A DNA stretch of 64,000 nt from Closterium sp. NIES-65 (Eukaryota; Streptophyta; Zygnematophyceae; Desmidiales; Closteriaceae): positions 62,001-126,000 of the forward strand of contig CANXME010002281.1 in NCBI GenBank assembly GCA_948144175.1. Reading direction: 5' to 3'. The notes under the pieces are model-generated. The model was not told where the DNA came from and did not search any database. It was given only the letters and a program-made list of their open reading frames with translations. Position 1 is the stretch's first letter. Each line of letters begins with the position of its first letter. Below, in pieces: positions 33,544 through 44,693 of this stretch. Both the position numbers and the translations under genes were made by a program.

Positions 33544-34361
33544 GCACTGCAGTGATTTGTGGTCTGCCCGTAGTGTCACGTTTGCTCCGGTCACGTAACA
33601 TCCCAAACCTTGAATGCGTGCATGATCGCGAGCATTTCCCGGTTGTGTACCAGGTACTTTTTCTCGGGCGAATGCAGCTTTCGTGATTCGTATGCGATGG
33701 GCTGTAGGCCGTTGCTGAAATCATGTAACAGTACGGCTCCAATGGCGATGTCGCTTTTGTCAGTAACTACTTCAAATGGGCGGTGGGGGTCGGCAATGCG
33801 TAGGACGGGGGGTGTGTAGAGAACATTTTTAAGGGCAGAAAAGGCAGCATGCTCTTTCTCCCCCCACGTAGACGCCACTCCCTTCTGTAGTAAATCTGTC
33901 ATTGGGGCCGTTAAGCGTGCCATGTCGGGGACGAACCAACGGACGTAATTAACAAACCTAAAAAACTCTGCAGCTCCGTGAGATTTGTCGGGGGATGCCA
34001 CGCTTGTACCCTAACTAACTTCTTCAGATCAATTTCAACTCCAGCCTATGAAATAATGTGCCCTAAAAACTCTAGCCGGTCCTAGAAAAAACTCACACTT
34101 TGAACCCTTGGTCAGTAGCCGGTTTTCGTCTAAAATCTTGAAGACTGCTTCTAAATCTGTTAAGTGCTGATGCTTGTCGCGGCTGTCAACCAGGATGTTG
34201 TCGAGGTAAACTATGACGCATTTGTCTAAACGCCTCATTCATGGTTATCTAAAAAGTCGCCAGTCCAAAGGGCATGAATGTGTATTCGAAGGATCCGTAT
34301 CTAGTGCGAAAAGTTGTTTTGGCGCAGCTGACGGTTCGACTCTCATCGAATGGTAACCTCC
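33544..34361 (-). pseudogene. Gypsy-1 reverse transcriptase palm to RNase H
   Basis: Minus strand from 34361: GGYHSMRVEPSAAPK (RT), then VYLDNILVDSRDKHQHL near 34150-34215. The catalytic YxDD motif is YLDN here, so one catalytic aspartate is lost. Then follow FFRFVNYVRWFVPDMA and STWGEKEHAAF (RT connection), and RNase H with FEVVTDKSDIAIGAVL near 33760 and SRKLHSPEKKY. The frame 34001-33591 is open, with frameshifts on both sides. Confidence 0.85.
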
Positions 34362-34578
34362 TGTCAGAATGTTATCTTATGTTCTAGCCTGTAGTGGGGT
34401 GCTCTATAGCGAGTACAACCCTTCTAGGGTTTGCTATTTGTATCCTCATTCCTGCTAGTTCAACCCCCCTTTCTTTCTTCTAATTTTGTCATGGTATCAG
34501 AGCAGGTCGATCCCCTTGGATCGATCCTGTGGGTGGGTTACCACCACCTCGTTGCTTCCGCTGCAACTGCTACTCTCT

Positions 34579-34715
34579 CTGCCGCACGCCCCGTGGCGTG
34601 CGGCAGTCTTTCTTCCCGCCGTGCGCCCCGAGGCGCGCGGCGGTTTTCTGCCCGCCGTGCGCCCCGAGGCGCGCGGCGGTTCTCTGCCCGCTGTGCGCCC
34701 CGAGGCGCGCGGCGG
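34579..34715 (+). repeat. NA-2 leader hairpin array
   Basis: Four 12-bp-stem, 4-nt-loop hairpins at 34579-34606, 34616-34643, 34652-34679 and 34688-34715, a period of 36-37 bp. Every loop starts CC (CCGT or CCGA). The first stem (CTGCCGCACGCC/GGCGTGCGGCAG) corresponds to the NA-1 hairpin TGTCGCACGCC/GGCGTGCGACA with paired substitutions. Confidence 0.7.
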
Positions 34716-35689
34716 GCTTCTGCCTCGTCGCTCGGCACGTCGCCCTCGGGAGGCGCTGCGACGGGCGACGGGGACCCGCGCGCCGGCCCCGCGCCGCTGC
34801 CCCGGCCCGTCGACGCCCGTGCGCCGCTGCCCCGGCCCGTCGACGCCCGTGCGCCGCTGCCCCGGCTCGTCGACGTCCGTGCGCCGCCAGCCCTGGCCCG
34901 TCGCCGCCCGTGCGCCACCTGCCCCGGCCCGTCGCCGCCCGTGCGCCGCCCGTCCCGGCCCCATGCCGCTGTCCCGGCCCCACGCCGCCCGTGCGCCGTC
35001 CGTCCCGGCCCCGGCCCCGCCTGCGGCCCCTTTTCCCGTCGCCCGTCGCGGCTCCCCTCGGGGTGGGGGAGGGGGGCGAGCGCCGCCCCTTCTGCTGCCT
35101 GTCTTGGCGCCCTGGGGGGCCGCGCGTCGGATCCCCCCCCTCCCCCGTAACCTCCCTACCTGCCATCCCGCCCTGCTTGTGTTAGGGTTTGGGGAGTGGC
35201 AAGTAGGGGGTGGCGAGTATGGGGGTGGCACTTCTTCATTCCTCCCTTTGCTCCTCCTCCTCCTTCGTCTCCCACTGCTGCAGCTGTCGCTGAGGGGGGT
35301 GGATGTGTGGGAGACTGGGGTTTAGGGTTTAAGGGGGGTGCGTGGGAGTGGAGCTAGGGGTGTAGCAGCGGGTGTGTGTTGGGGGAGTTGGATAGTTAGG
35401 GAAGCTGCATGGAGGTTGCCGTCGTGTCGTCAGCAGCACCTGTATTCCGGGGGCTTCGCCGGGTAGCCCAGTCGTAGCCAGCTGTGCCAGCCGCCCGTGG
35501 ATTTGTTGCTCGTCTGCCGCTACTTTAGCCGCGGGGCCAGTTACTCCAGTAGTCCGGGGGCTTCGCCTGGTAGCCGCTGTGCCAGTGTGCCTCCTGTTGC
35601 CCGTGTGTCTGCAGCTTCAGCCGTCGCCTCCTATCTCCTCTCCTCTCAGTCTCTCTCCTCCTCCTCACTTGCCCGTTGTGACTACCACT

Positions 35690-35828
35690 AGCTTTGCTCA
35701 TAATTGTGAACTTTAAACTATTCCTTCTTGAACTTGTGCTCAGAATGTGTGGTGACATTGTGATCCACCCTGAGCTTGTACTGCTTTGCCTGCTCTGCTG
35801 ATTACACCCCACTTTGGCTATGGGGGTG
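35690..35828 (+). promoter_or_regulatory. NA-2 3' UTR with polypurine-tract hairpin
   Basis: Shares with the coding copias the segment ACTTGTGCTCAGAATGTGTG...GTGATCCACCCTGAGC, then the stem ACACCCC/GGGGTGT around the loop ACTTTGGCTATG. The polypurine tract GGGGGTGTG lies on the 3' arm, next to the LTR at 35829. Confidence 0.65.
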
Positions 35829-35963
35829 TGTCAGAATGTTATCTTATGTTCTAGCCTGTAGTGGGGTGCTCTATAGAGAGTACAACCCTTCTAGGGTTTG
35901 CTATTTGTATCCTCATTCCTGCTAGTTCAACCCCCCTTTCTTTCTTCTAATTTTGTCACCTCC

Positions 35964-36800
35964 TTGTAAGTAAATTTTGGAGAACACGCGGGTTGTTCGC
36001 AGTTTGTCTAGCAGTACGTCAGCGCGGGGGAATCGGGTATCGCGATGGTTGCTCAGTTCAGTGCTTGGTAGTCAATACACATGCGACCTCCGTCAGTTTT
36101 TGGAGTGAACAGTATCGGTGCGGCGAATGATAACGAGCTCGGTCGGATGATTTTTTTCTCTAACGGGTAACCTAACTGCTTCCTTAGTTCGTCGAGCTCG
36201 GGCTGTGTCAGCCTGAACTGTCGCTGTACAGTTGGCTATGCCCCCGGCTCTAACCTAATACGTTGATTGTTTGCCCGCTGAGGTGGCATTCCCTCCGATA
36301 AATCATCCGAGAAAATCCCCGTGTACCGTTTCAACAGTTCCTGTAGTTCTAGCGGTACAGCTATTAGTATCTTCTGAAAATCGCTCGGCGCCTCTACTTC
36401 TCCTAGTATTGCGATATCCACTACGTACATGTCAGCTCCAGTGGCGACAAGCCTTTTCATCGTGATGGCGTTGACGTGGACCATTGAAGACTTTGGCGAC
36501 TACCAGCGAGGTAGCTCGACCAAGTTACCGCTACTTCGCACAGTGCAGCTACCCATCGTCCAGTCAATTCGCGGGTTATAGCGTCGCAGCCAATCACATC
36601 CCGGTAAAATGTCGTGCCCATCCATTATCGTTGCGACATTTCCTGTGTAAACCTGAAGTTTCCAGACCAGCAACTTTTACTCTCTCCACTTTCTCCACTA
36701 AGTGTCAGTTTCAGCTTTTGTGCAGTCGGGGTATTAACTAAGCTGTCAATTACTCCTCCTATAAAAATCTTCACTACTGCTCCCCATATTTTCCTGTGAA
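35964..36800 (-). pseudogene. Gypsy-1 protease-RT linker and RT N-terminus
   Basis: Minus strand: a degenerate aspartic protease region near 36700-36780 (IGGVIDSLVNTPTAQKL), then NVATIMDGHDILPGCDWLRR near 36590-36640, the conserved DxxLGxDWL block. Then KRYTGIFSDDLSEGMPP near 36300 and FRLTQPELDELRKQL, RPSSLSFAAPILFTPK and CIDYQALN (36225-36080), classical gypsy RT start motifs. Frameshifts near 36660 and 36050 and stops in between. It breaks at 35963 where NA-2 sits. Confidence 0.82.
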
Positions 36801-37249
36801 TCATTATTAGGCAATCTGTCGCTGTACCCTGCTTATTTATCCGAGCCCGATCGATAGCGTCGTGAATCGGTTGACATTCGATAGCCCGCAAAGCATTATC
36901 TTGTGCAAAATGTCCGGCTTCAGCTTGCCGACGTAACAATCCACCCGCTCCGCCTCGTGCATATAGCCGACCTGCTCGCACTAAACGAGAAATCCGCTGG
37001 TGTAGTCTTGAACCAACCCGAGTTGACGCCAAGTGCGCAGTTTTTAACACGCCGAAATGGAAGCCGCAATCGGCTCGAACCGCGCCCGAAGCCCTACATA
37101 CCACGCATCCGACGTGATGTACTGGGCTGTTTTGCATAATGAACTCCAGGTAACGGCCGGCACCGTGGGCTCTTCCTCTTGCAATGGTGGCTGGTAGGCA
37201 TGTGGCGAAGTTACGATAACTCACCCCAAGTCCATGGCGGGGCCCCTTA
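36801..37249 (-). pseudogene. Probable Gypsy-1 gag or pre-protease remnant
   Basis: Lies between the gypsy protease and the 5' LTR remnant. A frame is open on the minus strand to 37266, but I recognise no gag motif. Assigned by position only. Confidence 0.35.
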
Positions 37250-37338
37250 ACAGGGAAACGGTGCACAGTGTGGCATGAACAGTAATGTACGCGCTAAGTA
37301 GGGATGCGGCGTAAGGAAAGGGAAATTTCTTTACGCGT
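37250..37338 (-). mobile_element. Gypsy-1 5' LTR remnant
   Basis: Matches the 3' LTR at 14765-14839 over about 75 bp (ACGGTGCACAGTGTG...AACAGTAATGTACG...GGGATGCGGCGTA). The remainder of the LTR is missing, which suggests a deletion. Confidence 0.5.
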
Positions 37339-37512
37339 TGTATGGTGGATCTGTGCATACAAAATTTTGTACACCCTAGACTCTATGTGCTTGTAAAGGG
37401 CATGAGCTGGCTTCCAGGAACCTTTCTGTCACACGCATGTTTTGTGCTTCCTTCCGTGGTTCCACATCGTTCATTTGTGATTCTCGCTTGGCCGGTGCAT
37501 TGATGCTTATCC
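37339..37512. other. Unassigned flank before Copia-5
   Basis: No gene or repeat recognised. It ends in TATCC (37508-37512), the Copia-5 target duplication, and continues at 45043. Confidence 0.4.
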
Positions 37513-37664
37513 TGTCAGAACATTATAGCTTACTCATTTCTGTAGGCTATAGTGGGGTATCCCATAGGGGGTACAACCCAATTAGGGTTTCATATTTGTA
37601 CTCACTTCATTTCATTGTTCATCCATTTTTTCACGTTCCTTTCTTCACATGGAATCAGAGCAGG

Positions 37665-38759
37665 TCCCATCCTAGGGACTGTTCTTTAGGGCCCACCGAA
37701 GCGCGCCCGAGGCGCGGGCCTTTTTTTTTTAGCGACCCTCCGAGTCGCCCTTTTCCTTCGCGGCCCCGCCGCCCTACTTCGCTGCCCGACCGCCGCCCTA
37801 CTCGCGGCCCAGCCGCCGCCCTACCTTAGCGGCCCACCCGCCGCCCTTGCTAGCGGCCCCGCCGTCCCGTCGCGGCCCCGCCACCCACTCGCGGCCCCGC
37901 TACCCCTTCGCGCGGCCCCGCCACTCCGTCGCGGCCCCGCCACCCCTTCGAGCGGCCCCGCCACTCCGTCGCGGCCCCGCCACTCCGTCGCGGCCCCGCC
38001 ACCCCTTCGAGCGGCCCCGCCACTCCGTCGCGGCCCCGCCACTCCGTCGCGGCCCCGCCACTCCGCCGCGGCCCCGCCACTCCGTCGCGGCCCCGCCACC
38101 CTTCGAGCGGCCCCGCCACTCCGTCGCGACCCCGCCACCCAGTCGCGGCCCCGCTACCTCTTCGCGCGGCCCCGCCACTTCGTCGCGGCCCCGCCACCCC
38201 TTTGAGCGGCCCCGCCACTCTGTCGCGGCCCAACCGCCGCCCTACCTGCGGCCGTCCCGCCGCCCTACCTGCGGCCTACCAGCCGCCCTACCTGCGGCCG
38301 TCCGCCGCCCTATCTGCGGCCGTCCCGCCGCCCTACCTGCGGCCTGCCCGCCGCCCTACTTGCGGCCCACCCGCCGCCCTACCTGCGGCCCGCCCGGCCG
38401 CCCTACCTACGCGGCCCAGCGGCAGCCGAGCCGCCGCGCCGCCCAAGAGCAGCCGAGCCGCCCAGGAGCCACCGAGCCGCCCAGCAGCAGCCGAGCCGCC
38501 CAGCAGCAGCCGAGCCGCCCGGAGCCGCCGAGCCGCCCAGCAGCAGCCGAGCCGCCCGGAGCCGCCGAGCCGCCCAGCAGCAGCCGAGCCGCCCAGCAGC
38601 AGCCGAGCCGCCCGGGAGCCGAGCCGCCCAGCAGCCTAGCCGCCGAGTCGCCAGGCGACCTTCCTCCCGAGCCGCCCGACCTGCCCTGCCCGGTGAGCAC
38701 TGCACCGCTGTCACCGCGTACCCTTCCCCTACTGCTTGCACTGCTCCACTGTCGTCGTC
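37665..38759 (+). repeat. Copia-5 leader minisatellite
   Basis: GC-rich tandem repeats. CGCGGCCCCGCCACTCCGT-type units (18-19 bp) run 37850-38230, CCTACCTGCGGCC units follow, and AGCCGAGCCGCCCAGCAGC units (15-18 bp) run 38410-38640. Frames are open on both strands because of composition. No gene called. Confidence 0.8.
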
Positions 38760-41700
38760 ATGGCTACACCCAGTGTCCTCACTTTTGACGCTGAGGGTCG
38801 AGCCATTGACTTTGAGGTCTGGCTCGACGACCTGCAGCTGTTTTTACAGTGCGATAGGGCGGACGGTCTGTCTCTCTTTGACCTCACCTCTGGCGCCGTC
38901 CCTGCCCCTGCTGCTGATGCTGACGCCACTGTTCGCTCTCAGTGGGCCACGCGCGATGCTGCTGCACGTCTTGCTGTGCGTCGCCACCTGCCTACCGCTG
39001 AGCGCGCGCACTTTAGCCAGTACAAGAGTGCTCAGACCTTGTACGACGCTGTAGTTGCGCGCTACTCCTCCCCTGCCACTGCTGCACTGAGCCGCCTCAT
39101 GCTCCCCTTCCTCTTCCCTGACCTTGCCGCCTTTCCCACTGTCGCTGATCTCATCACGCACCTCCGCACTAGTGACACTCGCTACCGCGATGCGCTTCCT
39201 GCTGACTTCTGTGCCAAGAACGCCCCCCCCATGTACATCACTCTCTACTTCTTAGTCACTTGCCTCCCTGACTCCCTTCGTGTAGTCCGGAACCACTTCC
39301 TCGCGGTCTGTCCCACCACCCTCACAGTCGACAGCCTCGAGAAGGCCCTCCTTGCAGCAGAGAAGAGCATAGTTGCTGTAGGAGCCTCTCGAGGTGACCC
39401 CCGCGCCCCCATCTTTGAGGGGTGTTGCCCTTCCCCTCTCCTGCCCTCTGTCGCCTCTGCCGCTGCGGCCGACCTCGTTGGTCTTGAGTCGGTCGGTGCG
39501 GCGTCTGCCTCTAGCGGGAGACGCCGCTCTGGCAAGGGCAAGGGGGGCAAGGGAGCGGGTGGGGCCAGTGCGGGCGGTGGCGGTGGAGGTGGAGGCGGCG
39601 GAGGGAGTGGGGGTGGCGGTGGAGGTGGTAGCGGGGGTGGGGGTGCTAGTGGCGGCAGTGGAGGCGGGAGTGGCGGCGGCGGTGGCGGTGGTAGTGGAGG
39701 TGGCGGAGGTGGCGGCGGTGGAGGCGTAGGCGGGGGCGGTGGAGGCGGAGGCGGGGGTGGCGGAGGTGGAGGTGGTCGGAGTGGAGCTTCGCAGCGGAGC
39801 GGCACTGGTGGCGGTCAGCGCCAGCAGCAGCAGCAGCAGCGTTCTCGCGACGTCCCCACCCCTCAGCAGCTCCGTGAGTGGTACACGCAGCGTCAGCGCG
39901 GTGGGGGTTTTGGTCCCTGCACCTACGTTCTCCGCACTGGCGACCGCACTGGAGAGCAGTGTGGGGGTGCCCACCCCGCCCAGCGCTGCTTTGGCCGCCT
40001 GACGGACACTTGGCGTCAGCAGTTCCCGGAGGCCGCGGAGATCCCCCGCTGGGGAGAGCTGTCTAGGGCTGGTGTAGCTATCTTTGATCTTGATTTTGAT
40101 GCTATCCTTGCTGCCATGTATGCTGTGACCATTAGTGATGAGGGTGATTGTTACCGGTGTTTCCCGCCCGACCCGGGCATTGGTACTACTGCTCCAGGTG
40201 CCGGTGAGGCTTCTGCTCTAGGTGCCAGTGCGTCTGTGCTCTCAGGTGCTGGTGAGACCGCTCTCTCAGGTACTAGTGCGTCTGCGCTCTCAGGTACTGC
40301 GTCGGCTTCGGCCTCCCACACCTTCACTCTTGACTCTGGAGCGTCTCGCTCTTTCTTTCGGGACCGCACCACACTTACGGTGCTTAGTCGGCCGGTTGCG
40401 GTTTCCCTGGCTGACCCCTCTAGGGGTCCTGTCCTGTCTCGCTTCTCCACAGTCCTCCCGTGTCCCGCGGCTCCCTCTGGCACCCTGTCTGGTCTCTACC
40501 TCCCCTCGTTCTCTACGAACTTGGTGAGTGGTGCTGACCTACAGGATGCGGGAGTCCACCAGTTCACCCCTGCTCGTCAGCGAGTGACGCACTGCACAGA
40601 GGCTAGCACGGGTCGTCACCTGGCTACGTTTACACGTCACCCAGGGTCGAGCCTGTACACACTGACCACTGCTTCTCCTCCAGGTGCTGAGTCTGGTAGA
40701 GTCCCTTCGTCTGGTCAGGTGTTTGCTGCAGCGTCCAGGTTTGGTCCTGAGTCTGCCCCCTGTTCGTGTCGCCGTCTATCTCACGAGACCCTCCTCTGGC
40801 ACCACCGCCTTGGCCACCCCTCTCTGCTTCGGCTCAGAGGCATGGCCTCCCGTCTTCTTGTGTCTGGTCTCCCTCGGTCCCTCCCTCCCCTTCCTCAGGG
40901 CCCTGGCCCTGCCTGTGTCCCCTGTGTCGAGGGGCGCCAGCGTGCTGCCCCTCACTCCTCCCAGTTTCCTCCGACAGAGGCTCCGTTGCAGACGCTCCAC
41001 ATGGACGTGTGGGGCCCTGCCCGCGTCCGTGGACTCGGTCACGAGCGCTACTTCCTGTTGGTGGTTGACGACTACTCGCGTTACACCACAGTCTTCCCCT
41101 TGCGCAGCAAGGGTGATGTCACTGAGGTGCTGATCGACTGGATCCGCGCAGCTCGTCTCCAGCTCAGGCAGAGCTTTGGCTCGGACTTTCCTGTGTTGCG
41201 TCTGCACTCGGACAGAGGCGGAGAGTTCTCCTCTTGCCTTCTGCGTGCCTACTGTCGTGCGCGAGGCATCCGCCAGACCTTCACGCTTCCGGACTCCCCG
41301 CAGCAAAATGGGATTGCAGAGCGCCGCATTGGCATGGTCATGGACGTCGCTCGTACGTCTATGATGCATGCGGCTGCCCCCCATTTTCTGTGGCCGTTTG
41401 CGGTCAGGTACGCGGCGCATCAGATCAACCTCCACCCCAGGGTCTCCAGGCCGGAGACCTCCCCAGCCCTGCTGTGGACAGGGAAGGTTGGCGATGCGTC
41501 GGCGTTCCGGGTCTGGGGATCTCAGGCGTTTGTCCGCGACTTGTCTGCGGACAAGCTGTCCCCTCGCGCTGCTCCCTGCGTCTTCCTGGGGTTCCCCCCC
41601 GACGCCCCTGGGTGGCAGTTCTACCACCCCACCTCTCGACGTGTTCTATCCTCCCAGGATGTCACGTTCGACGAGTCGGTACCCTACTACCGTCTCTTCC

Positions 41701-42930
41701 CCTACCGCACTCCGTCCCTCCCCCCGCCCCCGCTCTTCTTGGTACCAGGTCCCCCCCCCGGTAGACCCCCTCCCCCCTCAGGGTCCTGCCCCTTCAGGTG
41801 TGTCCAAGGTAGACGCGGTCGAGCCTGTCGAGGTCACTGGTGACTCTGGTGCTGCTGCGTGAGCTGAGCCTGGGGGTGCTGAGCCTGGGGGTGCGGAGTC
41901 TAGAGGTGCTGAGCCTGGGGGTGCTGAGTCTGGGGGTGCTGCGCCTGGGGGTACTGAGTCTGGGGGTGCTGGGCCTGGGGGTGCTGAGCCTGGGGGTGCT
42001 GGGCCTGGGGGTGCTGAGCCTGGGGGTGCAGAGCCTGGGGGTGCTGGGCCTGGGGGTGCTCCGCCTTGAGGTGCTTCGTCTCGCCGAGAGCCACTCTCCC
42101 CACAGGAGCTCCGTGAGTGGTTTGCCCGGCGCTGGAGGCGTGCTGCTGGTGCTGGAGGTTCTTCGGCTGCGGAGGGTGTTGCTGCCGAGCGTCCCGGAGG
42201 TACTCGTACTGTGGGTGCTGGAGCTACTTGGTCTGAGGGTTCTCCTAGAGCTGGTGCTGCTAAGGGTGTTGGCGCTGAGAGTACCGCTGGCGGTCCGGCT
42301 GGCAGTGCTCCTGAGGGTGCTGCTGGAGGTTCTGGAGCTACTGGAGGTGCTGCTGGAGGTGCTGCTGGAGCGGGTACTCCTGCTGGGGGTACTGGTGCTG
42401 TCACTGCTGTTTCTGGTGTCGCCACGCGGCCTCGACCGTACTTCGTTCCGCTACTGCAGCAGGTTCTTGGTCTTACACCTTCTCCTGGTCCTCCTCCTCC
42501 TCCCTTAGAGGGTCCACAGCCGGTCTCCTCACAGTCACACCTACAGCCTGCCTCCCCTTTGCCTGCTCCTTCTCCCTACGCTGGTCCGACTGGAGGTCTT
42601 ACTGAGCGTCATGAGCCTGCGTCTCGTCATGCGTCGCCTGTTCGTCCTGCGCGCACTAGTGGTCGCGGTTCGCGTCAGCGTCCGCCTCCTGTCCCTTACA
42701 CGCACCGGATGTCTCTGCGTCCGTCCACTGCTCCTCTGCGTGCCCCTTTGCCTTCTCCTCCTGCTTCCTCTCTTCCTGCTCTTGCCGACCCGGCGTCGGA
42801 CTCTCTTCGTGCTGCCAGTCCTACTGTCACGCGTCTCCTTGCTACTGCTGTCAGTGACCCTTCTTTCGAGTCTTCTGCTGCGTCTGCCCTTGTCACTGAG
42901 CTTGCGACTTTGCTGCGCGCTGTCGTCTAG
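38760..42930 (+). pseudogene. Copia-5 gag, protease, integrase and linker
   Basis: Start ATG 38760 (MATPSVLTFD). Open to about 41750. Gag has a Gly-rich tail of about 80 residues (39550-39780), a Gln tract, and knuckle CX13CX3HX4C near 39915-39990. Protease LDSGASRSFF is near 40335. GAG-pre-integrase HHRLGHPSLLRL is near 40805. The integrase has DRGGEF near 41215 and QNGIAERR near 41310. A one-base expansion in the C run 41751-41759 shifts the frame relative to Copia-7. TGA follows at 41860-41862 and near 42068, both at Gly positions in the repetitive linker, and a one-base deletion near 42905 breaks the frame again. So gag to integrase could still be made, as a truncated polyprotein. Confidence 0.85.
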
Positions 42931-44693
42931 ACTACGCTGCTAGTCTTGTCGCTGCATCTGAGTCTGCCTGTCCTCCGTCCGTCGGGGGTGAGTGTGCCCT
43001 TGGCACGGACGTCCTTGAGGACAGGCAGGAGGAGTTACAGTGTCTGGCCGCCGCTTCACCTCATCTCGCGTCTGTACTGCTAGCCCCTAAGGGAGACCCG
43101 GATGCACTTGACATCCCGACTCCGCGCTCTTACGCGGAGGCGATAGAGGGTCCCTACTCCTCTCAGTGGCAGGCAGCTATGGATGCAGAGATGGCTTCCT
43201 GGAAGTCCACAGGCACCTACGTTGACGCTGTTCCCCCTCCTGGGGCGAACATTGTTAGTGGCATGTGGATCTTCAGGGTGAGGCGGCCACCGAGTTCTCT
43301 GCCTGTCTTCAAGGCGCGTTACGTGGCTCGTGGCTTCAATCAGCGGCAGGGGGTTGACTACTTTCAGACCTTCTCCCCCACCCCGAAGATGACCACTCTT
43401 CGGGTACTGCTGCACGTTGCTGCTCACCGTGACTACGAGCTGCACTCTCTCGACTTCAGCACTACTTTCTTCCAGGGCAGCCTGCACGAGGAGATCTGGC
43501 TGCGTCGCCCACCTGGCTTCACTGGGTCTTTCCCTCCTGGTACCCAGTGGAGTCTCCGGCGTCCAGTCTACGGTCTCCGCCAGGCGCCACGTGAGTGGCA
43601 CGACACACTGAGGACTACGCTGGCGGCACTTGGGTTTGCTCCTTCTACTGCCGACCCGTCGCTGTTTCTGCGCACTGACACCTCTCTGCCGCCGTTCTAC
43701 ATCCTCGTATACGTCGACGACTTGGTCTTTGCCACAGCTGACACTGCTGGACTCGCCTACGTGAAGTCCGAGCTGCAGAAGAGACACACGTGCACTGACC
43801 TGGGTGAACTGCGCAGCTACCTTGGCTTGCAGATCACCCGGGACAGAGCACGCCGCACCATTACCCTGACTCAGTCACACATGGTGCAGCAGGTCCTTCA
43901 GCGCTTCGGCTTCACGTACTCCTCGCCTCAGGCCACTCCTCTGCCTACTCGCCACTCGCTCTCAGCTCTGCCTTCGGATGAGTCCGTAGAGTCGAGTGGC
44001 CCGTATGCAGAGCTTGTTGGCTGCCTCATGTACCTGATGACCTGCACACGACCTGACCTTGCATACCCTCTTAGCATTCTCGCACGCTATGTTGCTCCTG
44101 GGAGACACCGACCAGAGCACATGGCTGCAGCGAAGAGGGTGTTGCGCTACTTGTGCAGTACGTCGGGCATGGGGCTAGTGCTTGGAGGGCGCAGTCCAGT
44201 GGTCCTCACTGGGCACGCGGACGCTTCTTGGGCTGACGACCAGGCTACGCAGCGGTCGTCACAGGGTTACACCTTCAGCCTTGGTTCCGGCTCTGTTTCG
44301 TGGCGGGCTACCCGCTCGTCTTCTGTTCTCGGCTCCAGTTGTGAGGCTGAGATCTACGCTGGGGCTATGGCTGCACAGGAGTTACGCTGGCTCACCTACC
44401 TGCTGACCGGCCTTGGAGAGCCGCCTCGTTCTCCTCCAGTCCTGTACGTAGACAACAAGGCCATGCTGGCCTTGTGTCGAGAGCAGCGACTGGAGCACAG
44501 GACAAAGCATATTGCTCTCCGCTACTTTCTTGCTCGTGAGCTACAGCAACGTGGACAGTTGCGACTTGCGTACGTGGCCTCTGAGGCCAACACTGCTGAT
44601 GTCTTCACCAAGGCACTTGCGCCTTGTGATCATCAGCGTTGTTGCACGCAGCTGGGTCTTGTACCTGTCTTGCCTCACTTGCTCACTTCTTGA
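42931..44693 (+). pseudogene. Copia-5 reverse transcriptase and RNase H
   Basis: Downstream part of the same polyprotein, separated by the frameshift near 42905. RT is open from about 43100, with VYVDDLVFA near 43710. RNase H has DASWADDQATQ near 44220, CEAEIYAG, DNKAMLALC near 44455 and the C-terminal TADVFTKALAPCDH, ending TGA 44691-44693. The domain looks intact but has no start of its own. Confidence 0.87.

Larger units (their letters stand above)
34362..35958 (+). mobile_element. NA-2, protein-less LTR retrotransposon (LARD-like)
   Basis: 1,597 bp with 130-bp LTRs at 34362-34491 and 35829-35958 (one difference seen) and perfect target duplication CCTCC (34357-34361, 35959-35963). PBS TGGTATCAGAGCAGG starts at 34492. 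The interior is a hairpin-rich GC leader, a stretch with GGGTTTAGGGTTTAAGG near 35321-35337, and a copia-like 3' UTR with polypurine hairpin. No gag or pol remnants. Long frames through the leader (up to 279 codons from inside the LTR) lack any recognisable domain. Same family as NA-1. Confidence 0.88.
14695..37338 (-). mobile_element. Gypsy-1, Ty3/gypsy element shredded by nested insertions
   Basis: Minus-strand Ty3/gypsy, read from high to low: LTR remnant ~37250-37338, gag/protease ~37240-36490, RT start 36484-35964, [NA-2], RT/RNase H 34361-33544, [Copia-4], RNase H end 26335-26251, [TRIM-1], integrase 25868-25300, [Copia-3], integrase core 17882-17671, [Copia-2], integrase C-terminus 15551-14840, 3' LTR. 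The coding sense continues across each gap once one target copy is dropped. It contains many stops and frameshifts and is the oldest element here. The window does not show whether its own target duplication survives. Confidence 0.8.

Noticed and set aside
34486-35325. 279-codon frame through the NA-2 leader, ending with a peptide also seen at the end of NA-1 leader frames
   Set aside because: It starts inside the LTR and is driven by GC-rich hairpin repeats. Similarity to NA-1 follows from DNA identity, and no domain is seen.
35321-35337. Interstitial telomere repeats (GGGTTTAGGGTTTAAGG)
   Set aside because: Only two units, in the non-coding NA family interior.
37847-38788. Long Arg/Pro/Ala-rich frames over the Copia-5 leader, both strands
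   Set aside because: Composition artefacts of an 18-bp GC minisatellite.
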